64,000 nt of DNA from the NCBI RefSeq assembly GCF_018555435.2, contig NZ_JAFEJT020000004.1, positions 1 through 64,000 of the forward strand, written 5' to 3'. Position 1 is the stretch's first letter. Each line of letters starts with the position of its first letter. A program made the translations under genes and the position numbers. The DNA comes from Bifidobacterium amazonense (GTDB lineage Bacteria; Actinomycetota; Actinomycetes; Actinomycetales; Bifidobacteriaceae). The notes below the pieces were generated by a model. That model was not told the origin of the DNA. It did no database searches and worked only from the letters and a program-made list of their open reading frames with translations. This document shows, in pieces, positions 51,880 to 60,585 of the stretch.

Positions 51880-51952
51880 AGCGGACAACGGGACTCGAAC
51901 CCGCGGTCTCAACCTTGGCAAGGTTGCGCTTTACCAACTAAGCTATGTCCGC
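51880..51952 (-). tRNA. tRNA-Gly(GCC), canonical copy
   Basis: Minus strand; anticodon loop TTGCCAA (GCC) and a normal T-loop TTCGAGT. First gene of the six-tRNA cluster, next to its promoter. Its twin at 51369 differs by one T-loop base. Confidence 0.95.
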
Positions 51953-51994
51953 GATGCTTCCCGGCAGCTTACCGCCGCCTGAGCACGAGTGATT

Positions 51995-52022
51995 ACTATA
52001 CACGGATCGGCAGCCCACGCAA
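51995..52022 (-). promoter_or_regulatory. Promoter of the tRNA cluster
   Basis: On the minus strand TTGCGT (52022-52017), 16 bases, then TATAGT (52000-51995), about 43 bases from the first tRNA-Gly. Close to sigma-70-type consensus, so a vegetative promoter is likely. Confidence 0.65.
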
Positions 52023-52125
52023 ACCCCGGCGTGTCGCACACTGCATGCGCATTGGGGACATCCCTGTCGATACGCCTCCGGCATAAGGAATTCCAAGGGT
52101 TTTCGAACCGGTTACATTAGAAGGT

Positions 52126-52956
52126 ATGAAGGAAGACGCAACGCAACGCGGTACGGTGATGATCGCCGCGTTCGAGGGATGGAACGACGCATGCCAGGCC
52201 GCGACGAACGTCATACGGCACCTGACCGCCATCTACGCATCGTGCGAGGTGCGCCGCATCCGCTGCGACGGGTTCTATGACTATCAGCAGACGCGCCCCA
52301 TCGTCTGCCACGCCACCGGCCGACGCCGCATCGTCTGGCCGCAGACCGCGTTCTACGACATCGAAGTCGCGCCCGATCGTCATGTAATCGCCCAGCTCGC
52401 GCCCGAACCGAACTATCGCTGGCGTGAATACTGTCTTGAATCGTTGCGCATCGCCGACGAGCTGGACGTGACGCATATCGTCACGCTCGGCTCGATGTTC
52501 GCAGACTGCCCGCACACGCGCCCCCTGCCGGTGGACGTGGACTGCGAGAACGCGTCGGTCGACCCCGACCAGCGGTACAGCGGCCCGGTCGGCATTCCGA
52601 CGATCCTCGACGACATCGCCTCGCAGGAAGGATTCGATACGACGACGATGTGGGCGTCCATCCCCCAGTATCTGGGCGACGGGGACTGCCCGCAGGCCAC
52701 GCTCGAGCTGCTCGACCGGATCTCCGAACTGCTGGGCGTCTGCCTTGAAACGGGCGATCTGCCGCGCAAGGCAGACGAATGGCGGTCCAAGGCCTCGATG
52801 CTGGCGCAGCGCAACGACGCGCTGAACGAATACGTGCGCCATCTGGAAGCCAAATACGACAGACATGAAAAGGCCCGCCGGGAGGCATCCCTCGGCGGGC
52901 CCGCATGCGAGCAGCTGGTGCGTGAGGCGGAGGCGTTCCTCAAGGATCTCGACTAG
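52126..52956 (+). CDS. PAC2 family protein
   Basis: A 276-residue protein. The start V-M-I-A-A-F-E-G-W-N-D-A, then I-V-T-L-G-S-M-F-A-D, P-V-G-I-P-T-I-L, and T-M-W-A-S-I-P-Q-Y-L define the PAC2 (proteasome assembly chaperone-like) family found in actinobacteria. The C-terminal 70 residues form a coiled coil. Cellular role in bifidobacteria is unknown. ATG 52126 follows TACATT and may be nearly leaderless. Confidence 0.9.
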   Translation: MKEDATQRGTVMIAAFEGWNDACQAATNVIRHLTAIYASCEVRRIRCDGFYDYQQTRPIVCHATGRRRIVWPQTAFYDIEVAPDRHVIAQLAPEPNYRWREYCLESLRIADELDVTHIVTLGSMFADCPHTRPLPVDVDCENASVDPDQRYSGPVGIPTILDDIASQEGFDTTTMWASIPQYLGDGDCPQATLELLDRISELLGVCLETGDLPRKADEWRSKASMLAQRNDALNEYVRHLEAKYDRHEKARREASLGGPACEQLVREAEAFLKDLD

Positions 52957-53063
52957 CGCTTCCCGGCTGGCGATCCCAGCCGGGAACCCGGACGAACGCC
53001 CGCGCCGAGGACCGCGTCACACGAACGACACCCCTGCGGCGTGGCCCATGACCGTGCCGCGCA

Positions 53064-53969
53064 TCATGCCGCGACGGCGAGCGCCGCGGTGGTCGCCTCC
53101 AGCGGCTGGAGCACGCCGGTCAGCAGCAGGATGGCCACGATCACGGCGAGCGCGATGCGGTAGATCGCGAACGCCTTGTAGGAGAACGTGGAGACGAACT
53201 TGAGGAAGCCGATGATCACGATGTATCCGACGACGAAGGAGACGATGGTCGCCGCGATCGTGGGCCCCCAGCCGGGGAACGGAGTGCCGGCGAGGTCGCC
53301 CGCGGCGTAGTCCTTGACGGCGGAGACGGCTTCGAGCAGGCCCGCGCCGAAGACCGCCGGAATGGCCATGAGGAAGGCGACGCGTACGGCGGCTTCGCGG
53401 GTGTAGCCCATGGCGCGGCCGAAGGTGATGGTGCCGCCGGAGCGGGACACGCCCGGGATGAGGGCGAGCATCTGGCCGATGCCGAAGATGAGCGCCTCCT
53501 TGGCGGTCATGTCCTCGATGCGCTTGATCTGGCGGGCGCGGTCGTCGACGATCCACAGCAGCACGCCGAAGATGAACAGCACGGCGACGGTGATCCACAG
53601 GTTGCGCAGCGTCGATTCGATCGCATGCTTGAAGGCGAGACCGGCGATGACGATCGGCAGCGTGCCGACGATGATGTACCAGCCGAGCAGGGCGTCCTTG
53701 TCGCCCTGGCCCATGCGGTGCCTCCAGTCCTTGCCGTTGTGGCCGAACAGGCAGCCGAACCAGTGGGACAGGATGCGGATGATGTCGTGGCGGAAGTACA
53801 GCAGCACGGCCAGTTCGGTGCCGATCTGGATGATGGCGGTGAATGCGGCGCCCGGATCGGAGCCGATCATCAGGTCGCCGATGATGCGGATGTGCGCGCT
53901 GGACGACACCGGCAGGTATTCGGTCAGCGCCTGCACGAGGCCCAGTATGATCGCCTGAAAGAAATTCAT
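53064..53969 (-). CDS. uppP: Undecaprenyl-diphosphatase
   Basis: A 301-residue membrane enzyme from ATG 53969 (GAGGGGATC upstream). Hallmarks: E-Y-L-P-V-S-S-S-A-H (active Glu/His) and P-G-V-S-R-S-G-G-T (second motif), with about eight helices. It recycles the lipid carrier for peptidoglycan synthesis and gives bacitracin tolerance in many bacteria. Confidence 0.94.
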   Translation of the reverse strand: MNFFQAIILGLVQALTEYLPVSSSAHIRIIGDLMIGSDPGAAFTAIIQIGTELAVLLYFRHDIIRILSHWFGCLFGHNGKDWRHRMGQGDKDALLGWYIIVGTLPIVIAGLAFKHAIESTLRNLWITVAVLFIFGVLLWIVDDRARQIKRIEDMTAKEALIFGIGQMLALIPGVSRSGGTITFGRAMGYTREAAVRVAFLMAIPAVFGAGLLEAVSAVKDYAAGDLAGTPFPGWGPTIAATIVSFVVGYIVIIGFLKFVSTFSYKAFAIYRIALAVIVAILLLTGVLQPLEATTAALAVAA

Positions 53970-54122
53970 GATCCCCTCTTGTTCTCGGTCATGGTTTCGC
54001 TTGCATCGACCAACGTTACTCACCGGTCTCTAAGAATGGGCTGAAGCGGCGTATTGTCTTGTCAAATGCCCACAATCGGGGGTGATATCGTCCGCGCTCC
54101 GCAAGGAGGGAATGGAGGGAAC

Positions 54123-54911
54123 ATGGCAACGTACCGCAAGTCGCGCATGTGGGCGCCGGAGGGCTTCTTCGAATGCGAGGGCCGCGGCCTCGAATGGCTC
54201 GGCGAGGCGCATGCGCAGGGAGGCCCGCGCGTGGTGGACGTCTATGGATGGGGCAAGGACCATCTGGACATCGAACGGGTGGACGCCTGCTCCCCCACCC
54301 CGAAGGCGGCGCACGAGTTCGGCGCGGCTCTTGCGCACATGCACGATGCGGGCGCGCCCCATTTCGGTTCGGCCCCGGCCGGATACGATGGCACCTGCTA
54401 TTTCGGTCCGCTGCAGGATCCGGTGCCGATGGCCACCGGTGAATGGGACGATCCGGCGACCTATTACGCCGAGGGACGCCTGCTGCCGATGGTCGAGCTG
54501 GGCATCGCCCGCGGCGAGCTGACGAAGGCCGATCTTGAGCTGACGCAGCGCGTGGTCGACGCCCTGCCCGATCTGCTGGGCCGGGCCGCGGCGGACAAGC
54601 CGGCCCGCGTGCATGGCGATCTGTGGAGCGGCAACGTGATGTGGACCGCGGATTCGGGCCAGTGCGAGGCGGTCCTCATCGACCCTGCGGCGCACGGCGG
54701 CCATCGCGAGGAGGATCTGGCGATGCTGCACCTGTTCGGCATGAGCTATCTGACCGAGATCCTGGACGGCTATCAGTCGGTGCATCCGCTCAAGGCCGGC
54801 TGGCAGGAGCGCACGACGCTATGGCAGCTCTACCCGATCGCCGGGCATTGCGTGTTCTTCGGCGGCGGCTATGTGAGCGAATACCGCTCCATGTGCCGCT
54901 CGCTGCTGTAG
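54123..54911 (+). CDS. Fructosamine kinase family protein
   Basis: A 262-residue protein from ATG 54123, preceded by GGAGGGAAC. The aminoglycoside-kinase-like fold shows R-V-H-G-D-L-W-S-G-N (catalytic Asp) and D-P-A-A-H-G-G-H-R-E-E-D-L-A (metal and activation loop). Fructosamine kinases phosphorylate protein-bound or free ketoamines. The small N-lobe is compact, shorter than plant/human forms, as in other bacteria. Confidence 0.85.
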   Translation: MATYRKSRMWAPEGFFECEGRGLEWLGEAHAQGGPRVVDVYGWGKDHLDIERVDACSPTPKAAHEFGAALAHMHDAGAPHFGSAPAGYDGTCYFGPLQDPVPMATGEWDDPATYYAEGRLLPMVELGIARGELTKADLELTQRVVDALPDLLGRAAADKPARVHGDLWSGNVMWTADSGQCEAVLIDPAAHGGHREEDLAMLHLFGMSYLTEILDGYQSVHPLKAGWQERTTLWQLYPIAGHCVFFGGGYVSEYRSMCRSLL

Positions 54912-54956
54912 ACGCCGTTCCGGCCGGTCAGATCGGCATCGGAGCTTCAGCCGCCG

Positions 54957-55598
54957 CTATCCGGGGATCTTCTCGATGATGGAGCTGATCGTGTCGAATG
55001 ATTCGTTGACCTGGTCGATGATGCGTTTGCCTTGTTCGACCATGTCGGCGACCTGTGTCGTGTGCGGTTGCGGCAGTGCGTGGATCGACGATTGGACGCG
55101 GTCCAGTACGGCGCCGGCGTCGGCGAGATCCTGTTTGACCGAGGTGATTTTGGGGATCGACATCGTGCCGTCCGAGAGACTGGCGCCGGACAGCAGTTCG
55201 GACAGGTTGAAGTCGACCAGCGTGCCCTGTGCCGCATCGTCGATGCTGGGCAGCGCGTTGGTCGCCGCATCGGCGGCCGCGTCCAGCATGCCGCGCACCG
55301 CCGCGACATCCGAACCGTAATACGGTGCGCGTTCGGCGATGGACCACAACGGGCTGCGCGTTTCGTCGCGCGCCGCGACGATATGGTCGCCCGCCTTGTC
55401 CAGCTGGGCGAGCGCCTGCTTGACATCGCCCCGCTTGATCGCCGTCTGGGCCAGGCTCGCATACTCGCCGGCCTGCCGGGATTCGTCGATCACATGCTGC
55501 GCCGACCGCCACAGCAGCATCCCGTACGTTCCCGCTGCCAGCAGCAGGACGGCCAGCACGGCGATGACGACGGGGAGGACATGCTTGCGTTTGCTCAT
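54957..55598 (-). CDS. Membrane-anchored extracytoplasmic helical protein
   Basis: A 213-residue protein; ATG 55598 has GGGAG upstream (a TTG at 55607 is in frame). One signal anchor (V-L-P-V-V-I-A-V-L-A-V-L-L-L-A-A-G-T-Y, about 8-26) and a helix-rich outer part with Y-A-S-L-A-Q-T-A-I-K-R-G and A-P-Y-Y-G-S-D. The N-terminal part resembles the start of DUF4012 cell-surface proteins but is much shorter, so it may be a truncated relative. Confidence 0.6.
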   Translation of the reverse strand: MSKRKHVLPVVIAVLAVLLLAAGTYGMLLWRSAQHVIDESRQAGEYASLAQTAIKRGDVKQALAQLDKAGDHIVAARDETRSPLWSIAERAPYYGSDVAAVRGMLDAAADAATNALPSIDDAAQGTLVDFNLSELLSGASLSDGTMSIPKITSVKQDLADAGAVLDRVQSSIHALPQPHTTQVADMVEQGKRIIDQVNESFDTISSIIEKIPG

Positions 55599-55742
55599 GG
55601 CTCCCAATCTACCGCGTCACGATACGCTGCAGGCGGAGTCAGTACTCCAAGACCTCGTATCTGTCGGTCAGCGGCATCCTGATGCCGCACGGGCAGTTCG
55701 AGACCACCGGCCAAGCGCTGACCGTCACCGCGCCCATGCCCT

Positions 55743-56471
55743 TCAGCGAACGTCCTCCTCGATCGAATCGACGATCACGTTCAGATCGACGTCGGGCTTC
55801 TCCCGTTCACGGGGCAGCTCGTGCACCGCAACCGCTTCGACCGTCGGCACGGCATCCTCGGAGCCGTCGTCGGGAATGATCGACGCGTTGTTGAGACGAC
55901 GGTTCAACCGGTCAAGATGCTCACGCGCCTTGGACGCAACCCGGTCGGCCCAATCGCGTTCACGCTGAAGATCGGCGAACTGACGCGCGGTCATGGGCTC
56001 TTCTGCCTCGGCCTGCTCGGCCCGCACATCGACGTCCTGCGCGGCGGCGTCAGATCGCATCATGCCGCCAATCGACGGCGCGCCCTCCTCGGTCTGCAGG
56101 GCGTCATCGGAATCCGTGCCGTCATCGGCCCGCTTAGCGGCATGACGAGCCCACAGATCCTTCGCCTTGTCGACGCCCTTCGCGGCCAGACGCTGCGCCT
56201 GCGGCGATTCGGCGACCGCCTGCGCGACCTGGATGCCGGTCTGTGCGATCTGCACCGCCGTAAGGATCTTGCCCAACGTCGATCCGCCGCCGCCCTTCAC
56301 CTTGCCGCCCGTCGTCGAACCGGACGCCTTCTTCAGATCAGGCACGGCGAACAAGGCACCGTCCTTGCGACGGGTGCCGTTCAACGCGTCGAACGCCTTG
56401 GCCTGCGCCACAGTCTTGAAATCGGCGACCACCATGCGCTCGGTCGCCTTCAACAGCTTGCTTTTACCCAT
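55743..56471 (-). CDS. Conserved hypothetical protein, charged and helical
   Basis: A 242-residue protein. A short basic-hydrophobic start (K-S-K-L-L-K-A-T-E-R-M-V-V-A-D-F), a glycine-rich linker, an alanine-rich helix (A-Q-A-V-A-E-S-P-Q-A-Q-R-L-A), then acidic low complexity and a coiled coil (L-Q-R-E-R-D-W-A-D-R-V). No family recognised. A 247-bp gap with a CTCGCGA/TCGCGAG hairpin lies before cysE. Confidence 0.6.
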   Translation of the reverse strand: MGKSKLLKATERMVVADFKTVAQAKAFDALNGTRRKDGALFAVPDLKKASGSTTGGKVKGGGGSTLGKILTAVQIAQTGIQVAQAVAESPQAQRLAAKGVDKAKDLWARHAAKRADDGTDSDDALQTEEGAPSIGGMMRSDAAAQDVDVRAEQAEAEEPMTARQFADLQRERDWADRVASKAREHLDRLNRRLNNASIIPDDGSEDAVPTVEAVAVHELPREREKPDVDLNVIVDSIEEDVR

Positions 56472-56718
56472 GTAGAGCAGTGTAGCGAACCACCGTCACG
56501 AAGAACGTCTCGCGAATGCATCGCGAGGAATCCTCTCTCACTACAGGACGGGTGTTCTCCGACATGTTTCGGATGCGCATGCGATGCGTCACCTGCGAAA
56601 ACCGGGATGATCGGTTCGTCGACCGGGCTCGGTTTCGTATCGCCCTTGCCTGCAGGAAGGCGACGAATCGGCGATAACCGTTTCCGGCTGCAGTTCCCGG
56701 CTGCCCGGTTCACGCCTC

Positions 56719-57357
56719 TCACCTGATCGGTCTGACCGTCGCCGGGCTGCCCACGGCGACGGAGCGTGGCGGCACGTCGTGCAGGACCAATGCCATCGCG
56801 CCGATCTTGCTGTCGGAGCCGACGGTGATGTCGCCCAGCACCATGGCGCCGGCGCCGATGTAGACGCGGTCGCCGATGGTGGGATGGCGCTTGCCGGGCG
56901 TGTTGACGCGGCCGCCGAGCGTGACCTGGTGGTGCAGGATCACGTCGTCGCCGATGATCGCGGTCTCGCCGATCACCACGCCGGTGCCGTGGTCGATGAT
57001 CAGCCGTTCGCCGATCGTTGCGGCCGGATGGATCTCCACGCCGGTCATGGTGTGGCTGAACGCCCGGACGACCTGCGCGGCCAGACGGTGGCCGCCTGTC
57101 CACAGGCGGTGCGAGAGACGGTACAGCCACACCGCGTGCATGCCGGTTGACGTGAGCAGCACCTGCCAGTCGGACGACAGCGACGGATCGTACGCTCTGA
57201 CCGCCGCCACGTCGCCGCGCAATCCGGCCAGCGGACTCACGGCGGCACGGCCGGCCCGGCGCCCGGCCGGCACGGCGAACGTCTTGCGGGTCAGGCCACG
57301 GCCGTACGTGGCCTTCGCGTCCGCACCGATGCGCGGTTCGATCCTTGCGATCGTCAT
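56719..57357 (-). CDS. cysE: Serine O-acetyltransferase
   Basis: A 212-residue left-handed beta-helix enzyme from ATG 57357 (AAGGAGGAAATC). Hexapeptide repeats run from G-V-E-I-H-P-A-A-T-I-G to G-A-M-V-L-G-D-I-T, with catalytic I-D-H-G-T-G-V-V-I-G-E-T and the H-P-T-I-G-D loop. It makes O-acetylserine for cysteine synthesis. No cysK lies directly beside it. Confidence 0.92.
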   Translation of the reverse strand: MTIARIEPRIGADAKATYGRGLTRKTFAVPAGRRAGRAAVSPLAGLRGDVAAVRAYDPSLSSDWQVLLTSTGMHAVWLYRLSHRLWTGGHRLAAQVVRAFSHTMTGVEIHPAATIGERLIIDHGTGVVIGETAIIGDDVILHHQVTLGGRVNTPGKRHPTIGDRVYIGAGAMVLGDITVGSDSKIGAMALVLHDVPPRSVAVGSPATVRPIR

Positions 57358-57431
57358 GATTTCCTCCTTTGGTCTTCCGATGCCACCGATCGTATAAAGC
57401 GGCGTCATTTACGTCCATCACGCATTATCAA

Positions 57432-57462
57432 AGTGACCGTTCGGCATCGTCGAACGGTCACT
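57432..57462. terminator. Hairpin overlapping the permease stop codon
   Basis: AGTGACCGTTCG (57432-57443) pairs perfectly with CGAACGGTCACT (57451-57462). The permease stop (57458-57460) is inside the right arm, so the stem begins within the coding end. A short T-run follows on the minus strand. Confidence 0.75.
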
Positions 57463-58948
57463 CGATCTCGGCGGCGACGTTGTCGCTCGTCTCCATCATG
57501 TCCGCTCCCCTCTTCGCACCCCGGGCGAGGTGGATCCGGTAGCCGGCCATGAGCACCACGCCCCACAGCGGGATGCCGGCCAGCGCCATACGGCTGTCGG
57601 GGTCGAACGCCATGATTACGACCACCATGGCGAAGAACGCCAGGCACAGCACCGAGGCGGCCGTGGCGTGCGGCATCGGGAAGGACGACTCCTTGGCCTC
57701 GCCGCAGGCCACGCGACGGCGGTAGACCATGCCGCACACGATGATCACACCCCACGTCCACAGCGCGGCGATCGTGCAGATCGACATGAGGTAGGAGAAC
57801 ACGCGCTCGGGCACGATTGCGTTGAGCACCACGCCGAGGACCATCATCGCGGCCGACGCGAACACGCCGTTCGCCGGCACGTGAGAACCACTGACCGAGG
57901 CGAACGCGCGCGGGGCGATGCCGTTGTGGGCCATGCGCATGAGTAGGCGGGCGTTGGAATACAGGGCGCCGGAACTGCACGAGGAGAGCGCGGACGTGAT
58001 GACCACTGCGCCCATGACGGTGGAGGCGACCGGCACGCCGATCGCGTCGAGCGTCTGGATGAACGGGCTCCGGTCTGCGGAGAAGCCGGTCCACGGCACG
58101 ACGGACATCATCGCCGCCAGCGAGCACACGTAGAACAGCAGGATGCGCGCCGGCACCGCGTTGATGGCACGGGGCAGCACATGCTCGGCGTCCTCCGCCT
58201 CCGCCGCGGACATGCCGATCAGCTCGCTGCCCTGGTAGGAGAACACGGCCACCTTGAGTCCCATCAGGAAACCCCACAGGCCGTAAGGGAAGAACCCGGA
58301 CGCGCCCGATGGCGCCGACACGGCGAACAGGTTGGCGAGCCCGGCATCGGCACCGGCCGCCCCGGCGTGCGTGACGCACACCACGACGCCCAGGGCCACG
58401 ACGACGATGATCGCGGCGACCTTGATGGAGGCGAACCAGAACTCCGCCTCGCCGAACACGCCCACCTTGGCGAGGTTGAGCAGGACCAGCGCGGCGAGCG
58501 AGACGCCCACGATCGCCCACTGCGGCACGTTCGGCAGCCAGCCGTGCGTGATCTGCGCCACGACCGTCAGTTCGGACATGCCGATCAGCGACCACGTGAT
58601 CCAGTATCCCCAGCTGGTCACGAACCCGAACGCGGGTCCCAGGAATTCGCGCGCGTAGTCGGCGAATCCGCCGGGCACCACACGGTACATGAGCAGCTCG
58701 CCGAGCGAACGCATGACCAGGAAGATGATCAGGCCCACGCAGGCGTAGGCGAGGATCAGGGACGGGCCGGCTAGGGCGATACCGGTGCCGGTTCCCATGA
58801 ACAATCCGACTCCGATGGATCCTCCCACGGCGAGCATCATGACGTGACGGGCGTGCAGGCCGCGTTCCAGTCCCTCGTTGTCGTCCTCCTGCCGGGTGGC
58901 GCGCTGCCGCATGGCAGGCGTCGTCGCGGTTCGTGTGTATGCGGTCAT
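57458..58948 (-). CDS. Amino-acid permease (APC/AAT family)
   Basis: A 496-residue transporter with 12 helices and the conserved start G-L-H-A-R-H-V-M-M-L-A-V-G-G-S-I-G-V-G-L-F, plus E-L-L-M-Y. Related to GabP/AroP/LysP carriers. It lies beside the aminotransferase gene (59185) and in the same direction, and may import that enzyme's amino-acid substrate. Substrate is not readable from sequence. Confidence 0.88.
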   Translation of the reverse strand: MTAYTRTATTPAMRQRATRQEDDNEGLERGLHARHVMMLAVGGSIGVGLFMGTGTGIALAGPSLILAYACVGLIIFLVMRSLGELLMYRVVPGGFADYAREFLGPAFGFVTSWGYWITWSLIGMSELTVVAQITHGWLPNVPQWAIVGVSLAALVLLNLAKVGVFGEAEFWFASIKVAAIIVVVALGVVVCVTHAGAAGADAGLANLFAVSAPSGASGFFPYGLWGFLMGLKVAVFSYQGSELIGMSAAEAEDAEHVLPRAINAVPARILLFYVCSLAAMMSVVPWTGFSADRSPFIQTLDAIGVPVASTVMGAVVITSALSSCSSGALYSNARLLMRMAHNGIAPRAFASVSGSHVPANGVFASAAMMVLGVVLNAIVPERVFSYLMSICTIAALWTWGVIIVCGMVYRRRVACGEAKESSFPMPHATAASVLCLAFFAMVVVIMAFDPDSRMALAGIPLWGVVLMAGYRIHLARGAKRGADMMETSDNVAAEIE

Positions 58949-59130
58949 TTTCTGCTCCTTACCTTGGATGGTTTCGCTGCATGGTCACACAGTCCCAATC
59001 GGAGGTTTCGAGGGGCTCGCCATACGATTACCCGAAGTTTTCGTCCCTGTGGCCCCGGCTGACGGACGGGCCGATCGTTCGGGAACGTCGAACGGTGCAC
59101 TATCCGCGCATCGACGTGCCCGAACGCGAC

Positions 59131-59168
59131 GAGGGCCCCTCCGCCGTCATCATGGCGGAGGGGCCCTC
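59131..59168. terminator. Strong hairpin between aminotransferase and permease genes
   Basis: GAGGGCCCCTCCGCC (59131-59145) pairs perfectly with 59154-59168 around an eight-base loop. It follows the aminotransferase stop on the minus strand and should limit read-through to the permease. Only a weak T-run is present. Confidence 0.75.
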
Positions 59169-59184
59169 GGTGGGTTGCGCGGGG

Positions 59185-60429
59185 TCAGCGGCCGCGTTCC
59201 ACCACGCCGATCGACTCGTCGAGAATGGACAGTCCCAGGTCGATCTCGTCCGGGGAGACGGTCAGAGGCGGGGCGATGCGGAAGACTCCGCCCATGCCGG
59301 GCAGGCAGACGATGTTCATGTGCAGGCCACGCTTGAAGCACTCCTCGGTGATGAGGTCGGCCAGGTGCTCGGAGCGCGTCTTGGACGCCTTGTCCTCCAC
59401 GATCTCGATGCCCTGCAGCAGGCCGCGTCCGCGCGCGTCGCCCACGATCTCATGGCCGTCCATGATCCGTTTCAGCCCCTCGCGCAGCTGGGCGCCGCGG
59501 CGGTCCACGTTGGCGAACAGGTCGTCCTTCTCGAGAACGTCCATCACCGTGTACCCGACGGCGGCCACCACCGGGTCGCTCACGTGCGAGGTGTAGAACA
59601 CGAACCCGGCATCGTGCGCCCTGCGCTCGATGCTCGCGGTGGTGAGCATCGCGGCGAGCGGGAGCCCGGCGCCAAGCGTCTTGGAGACGGTGAGGATGTC
59701 CGGGGTGACGCCGTCATGTTCGAAGCCGAACCAACTGCCGGTGCGTCCCATGCTGGTTTGCGCCTCGTCGAAGATGAGCAGCATGCCGTAGTCGAGCTGT
59801 TTGCGCCAGTCGAGCCTGCCGTCGGCGTCGGTGAAGTCGGGACGGTACTCGTACGGGGTCGGAATGGCGATCTGGCCGGGTACGCCGGGTACGCCGACCT
59901 TGCGGGCCGAGGAGTAGGTGGCGCCGGCGGCGGCGCTGGTCAGTCCGTGCCATGAGCGGTTGAACGAGACGACCTCGAACTTGCCGGTGACCGCCTTGGC
60001 GAGACGCAGGGCCGCGTCGTTGACTTCGGATCCGGTGGTGAGCAGCACGGCGTGGTCGAGCGGCTCGACCGGGCCGTCCACGTCCCGGTTCGATGCCGCG
60101 GCGGCCACGTCGGTCAGTCGACGCGTGAGGTTGACGACCGGGCGGGACAGCATGGCGCTGAACAGGTGGTCGAGCCTCGGATAGGTCTCCTGCACGGTCT
60201 TCACGATCGCCGGATGGGCGTGGCCTAGGGTCGCGCTCATCTGGCCTGAGGTGAAGTCGAGGATCTTCCGCCCGTCCTCCGTGTACACGTAGCTGCCGGA
60301 GGCGTGGTCGATGATGGCAGGGGTGAAGTAGGGTGCGCCGTAACGAAGCATATGCTGGTCCACATCATTCCAGAAACCCTCCCGGCGTTCGAAGGGATCG
60401 GAATACCAGCTGTTGTTGTCAATGAACAT
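59185..60429 (-). CDS. 2,2-dialkylglycine decarboxylase-like class III aminotransferase, internally shortened
   Basis: A 414-residue PLP enzyme. D-F-T-S-G-Q-M-S, S-W-H-G, D-E-A-Q-T (221-225), V-S-K-T-L-G-A-G-L-P-L (Lys 250) and F-Y-T-S-H-V-S-D-P strongly recall 2,2-dialkylglycine decarboxylase, as does the P-G-M-G-G-V-F-R-I-A-P-P-L end. Against the remembered family sequence, about 45 residues between Y214 and G215 are missing, including the A-E-P-I segment. The protein may be inactive or altered. LysR gene is divergent, permease follows. Confidence 0.75.
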   Translation of the reverse strand: MFIDNNSWYSDPFERREGFWNDVDQHMLRYGAPYFTPAIIDHASGSYVYTEDGRKILDFTSGQMSATLGHAHPAIVKTVQETYPRLDHLFSAMLSRPVVNLTRRLTDVAAAASNRDVDGPVEPLDHAVLLTTGSEVNDAALRLAKAVTGKFEVVSFNRSWHGLTSAAAGATYSSARKVGVPGVPGQIAIPTPYEYRPDFTDADGRLDWRKQLDYGMLLIFDEAQTSMGRTGSWFGFEHDGVTPDILTVSKTLGAGLPLAAMLTTASIERRAHDAGFVFYTSHVSDPVVAAVGYTVMDVLEKDDLFANVDRRGAQLREGLKRIMDGHEIVGDARGRGLLQGIEIVEDKASKTRSEHLADLITEECFKRGLHMNIVCLPGMGGVFRIAPPLTVSPDEIDLGLSILDESIGVVERGR

Positions 60430-60508
60430 GCCTGCATGCTAAACGCAACGGATCGTTTACGTCCATCTCATGGACCTGAACACAATGTTTCGTTTTCCCA
60501 TACGTTGG

Positions 60509-60531
60509 ATGATATCCGCGTCGGATATCAT
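60509..60531. promoter_or_regulatory. Palindromic operator between aminotransferase and LysR genes
   Basis: ATGATATCC-GCGTC-GGATATCAT is a perfect inverted repeat with 9-bp arms, 55 bases upstream of the LysR ATG. A second, weaker one (GTCCA-TCTCA-TGGAC) lies nearer the aminotransferase start. Divergent LysR targets usually look like this. Confidence 0.6.
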
Positions 60532-60585
60532 GAGCGGCGTCACACGATTGACGGCGCCCGCACGGCGGAATGGGAGGCGATCGAC

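Noticed and set aside
51322-51941. ORFs across the tRNA cluster
   Set aside because: The sequence is fully explained by six tRNA genes; the ORFs have no independent support.
60304-60585. N-terminal extension of the LysR gene
   Set aside because: The upstream codons cover the operator region and the opposite gene's start; ATG 60586 has a good ribosome site.
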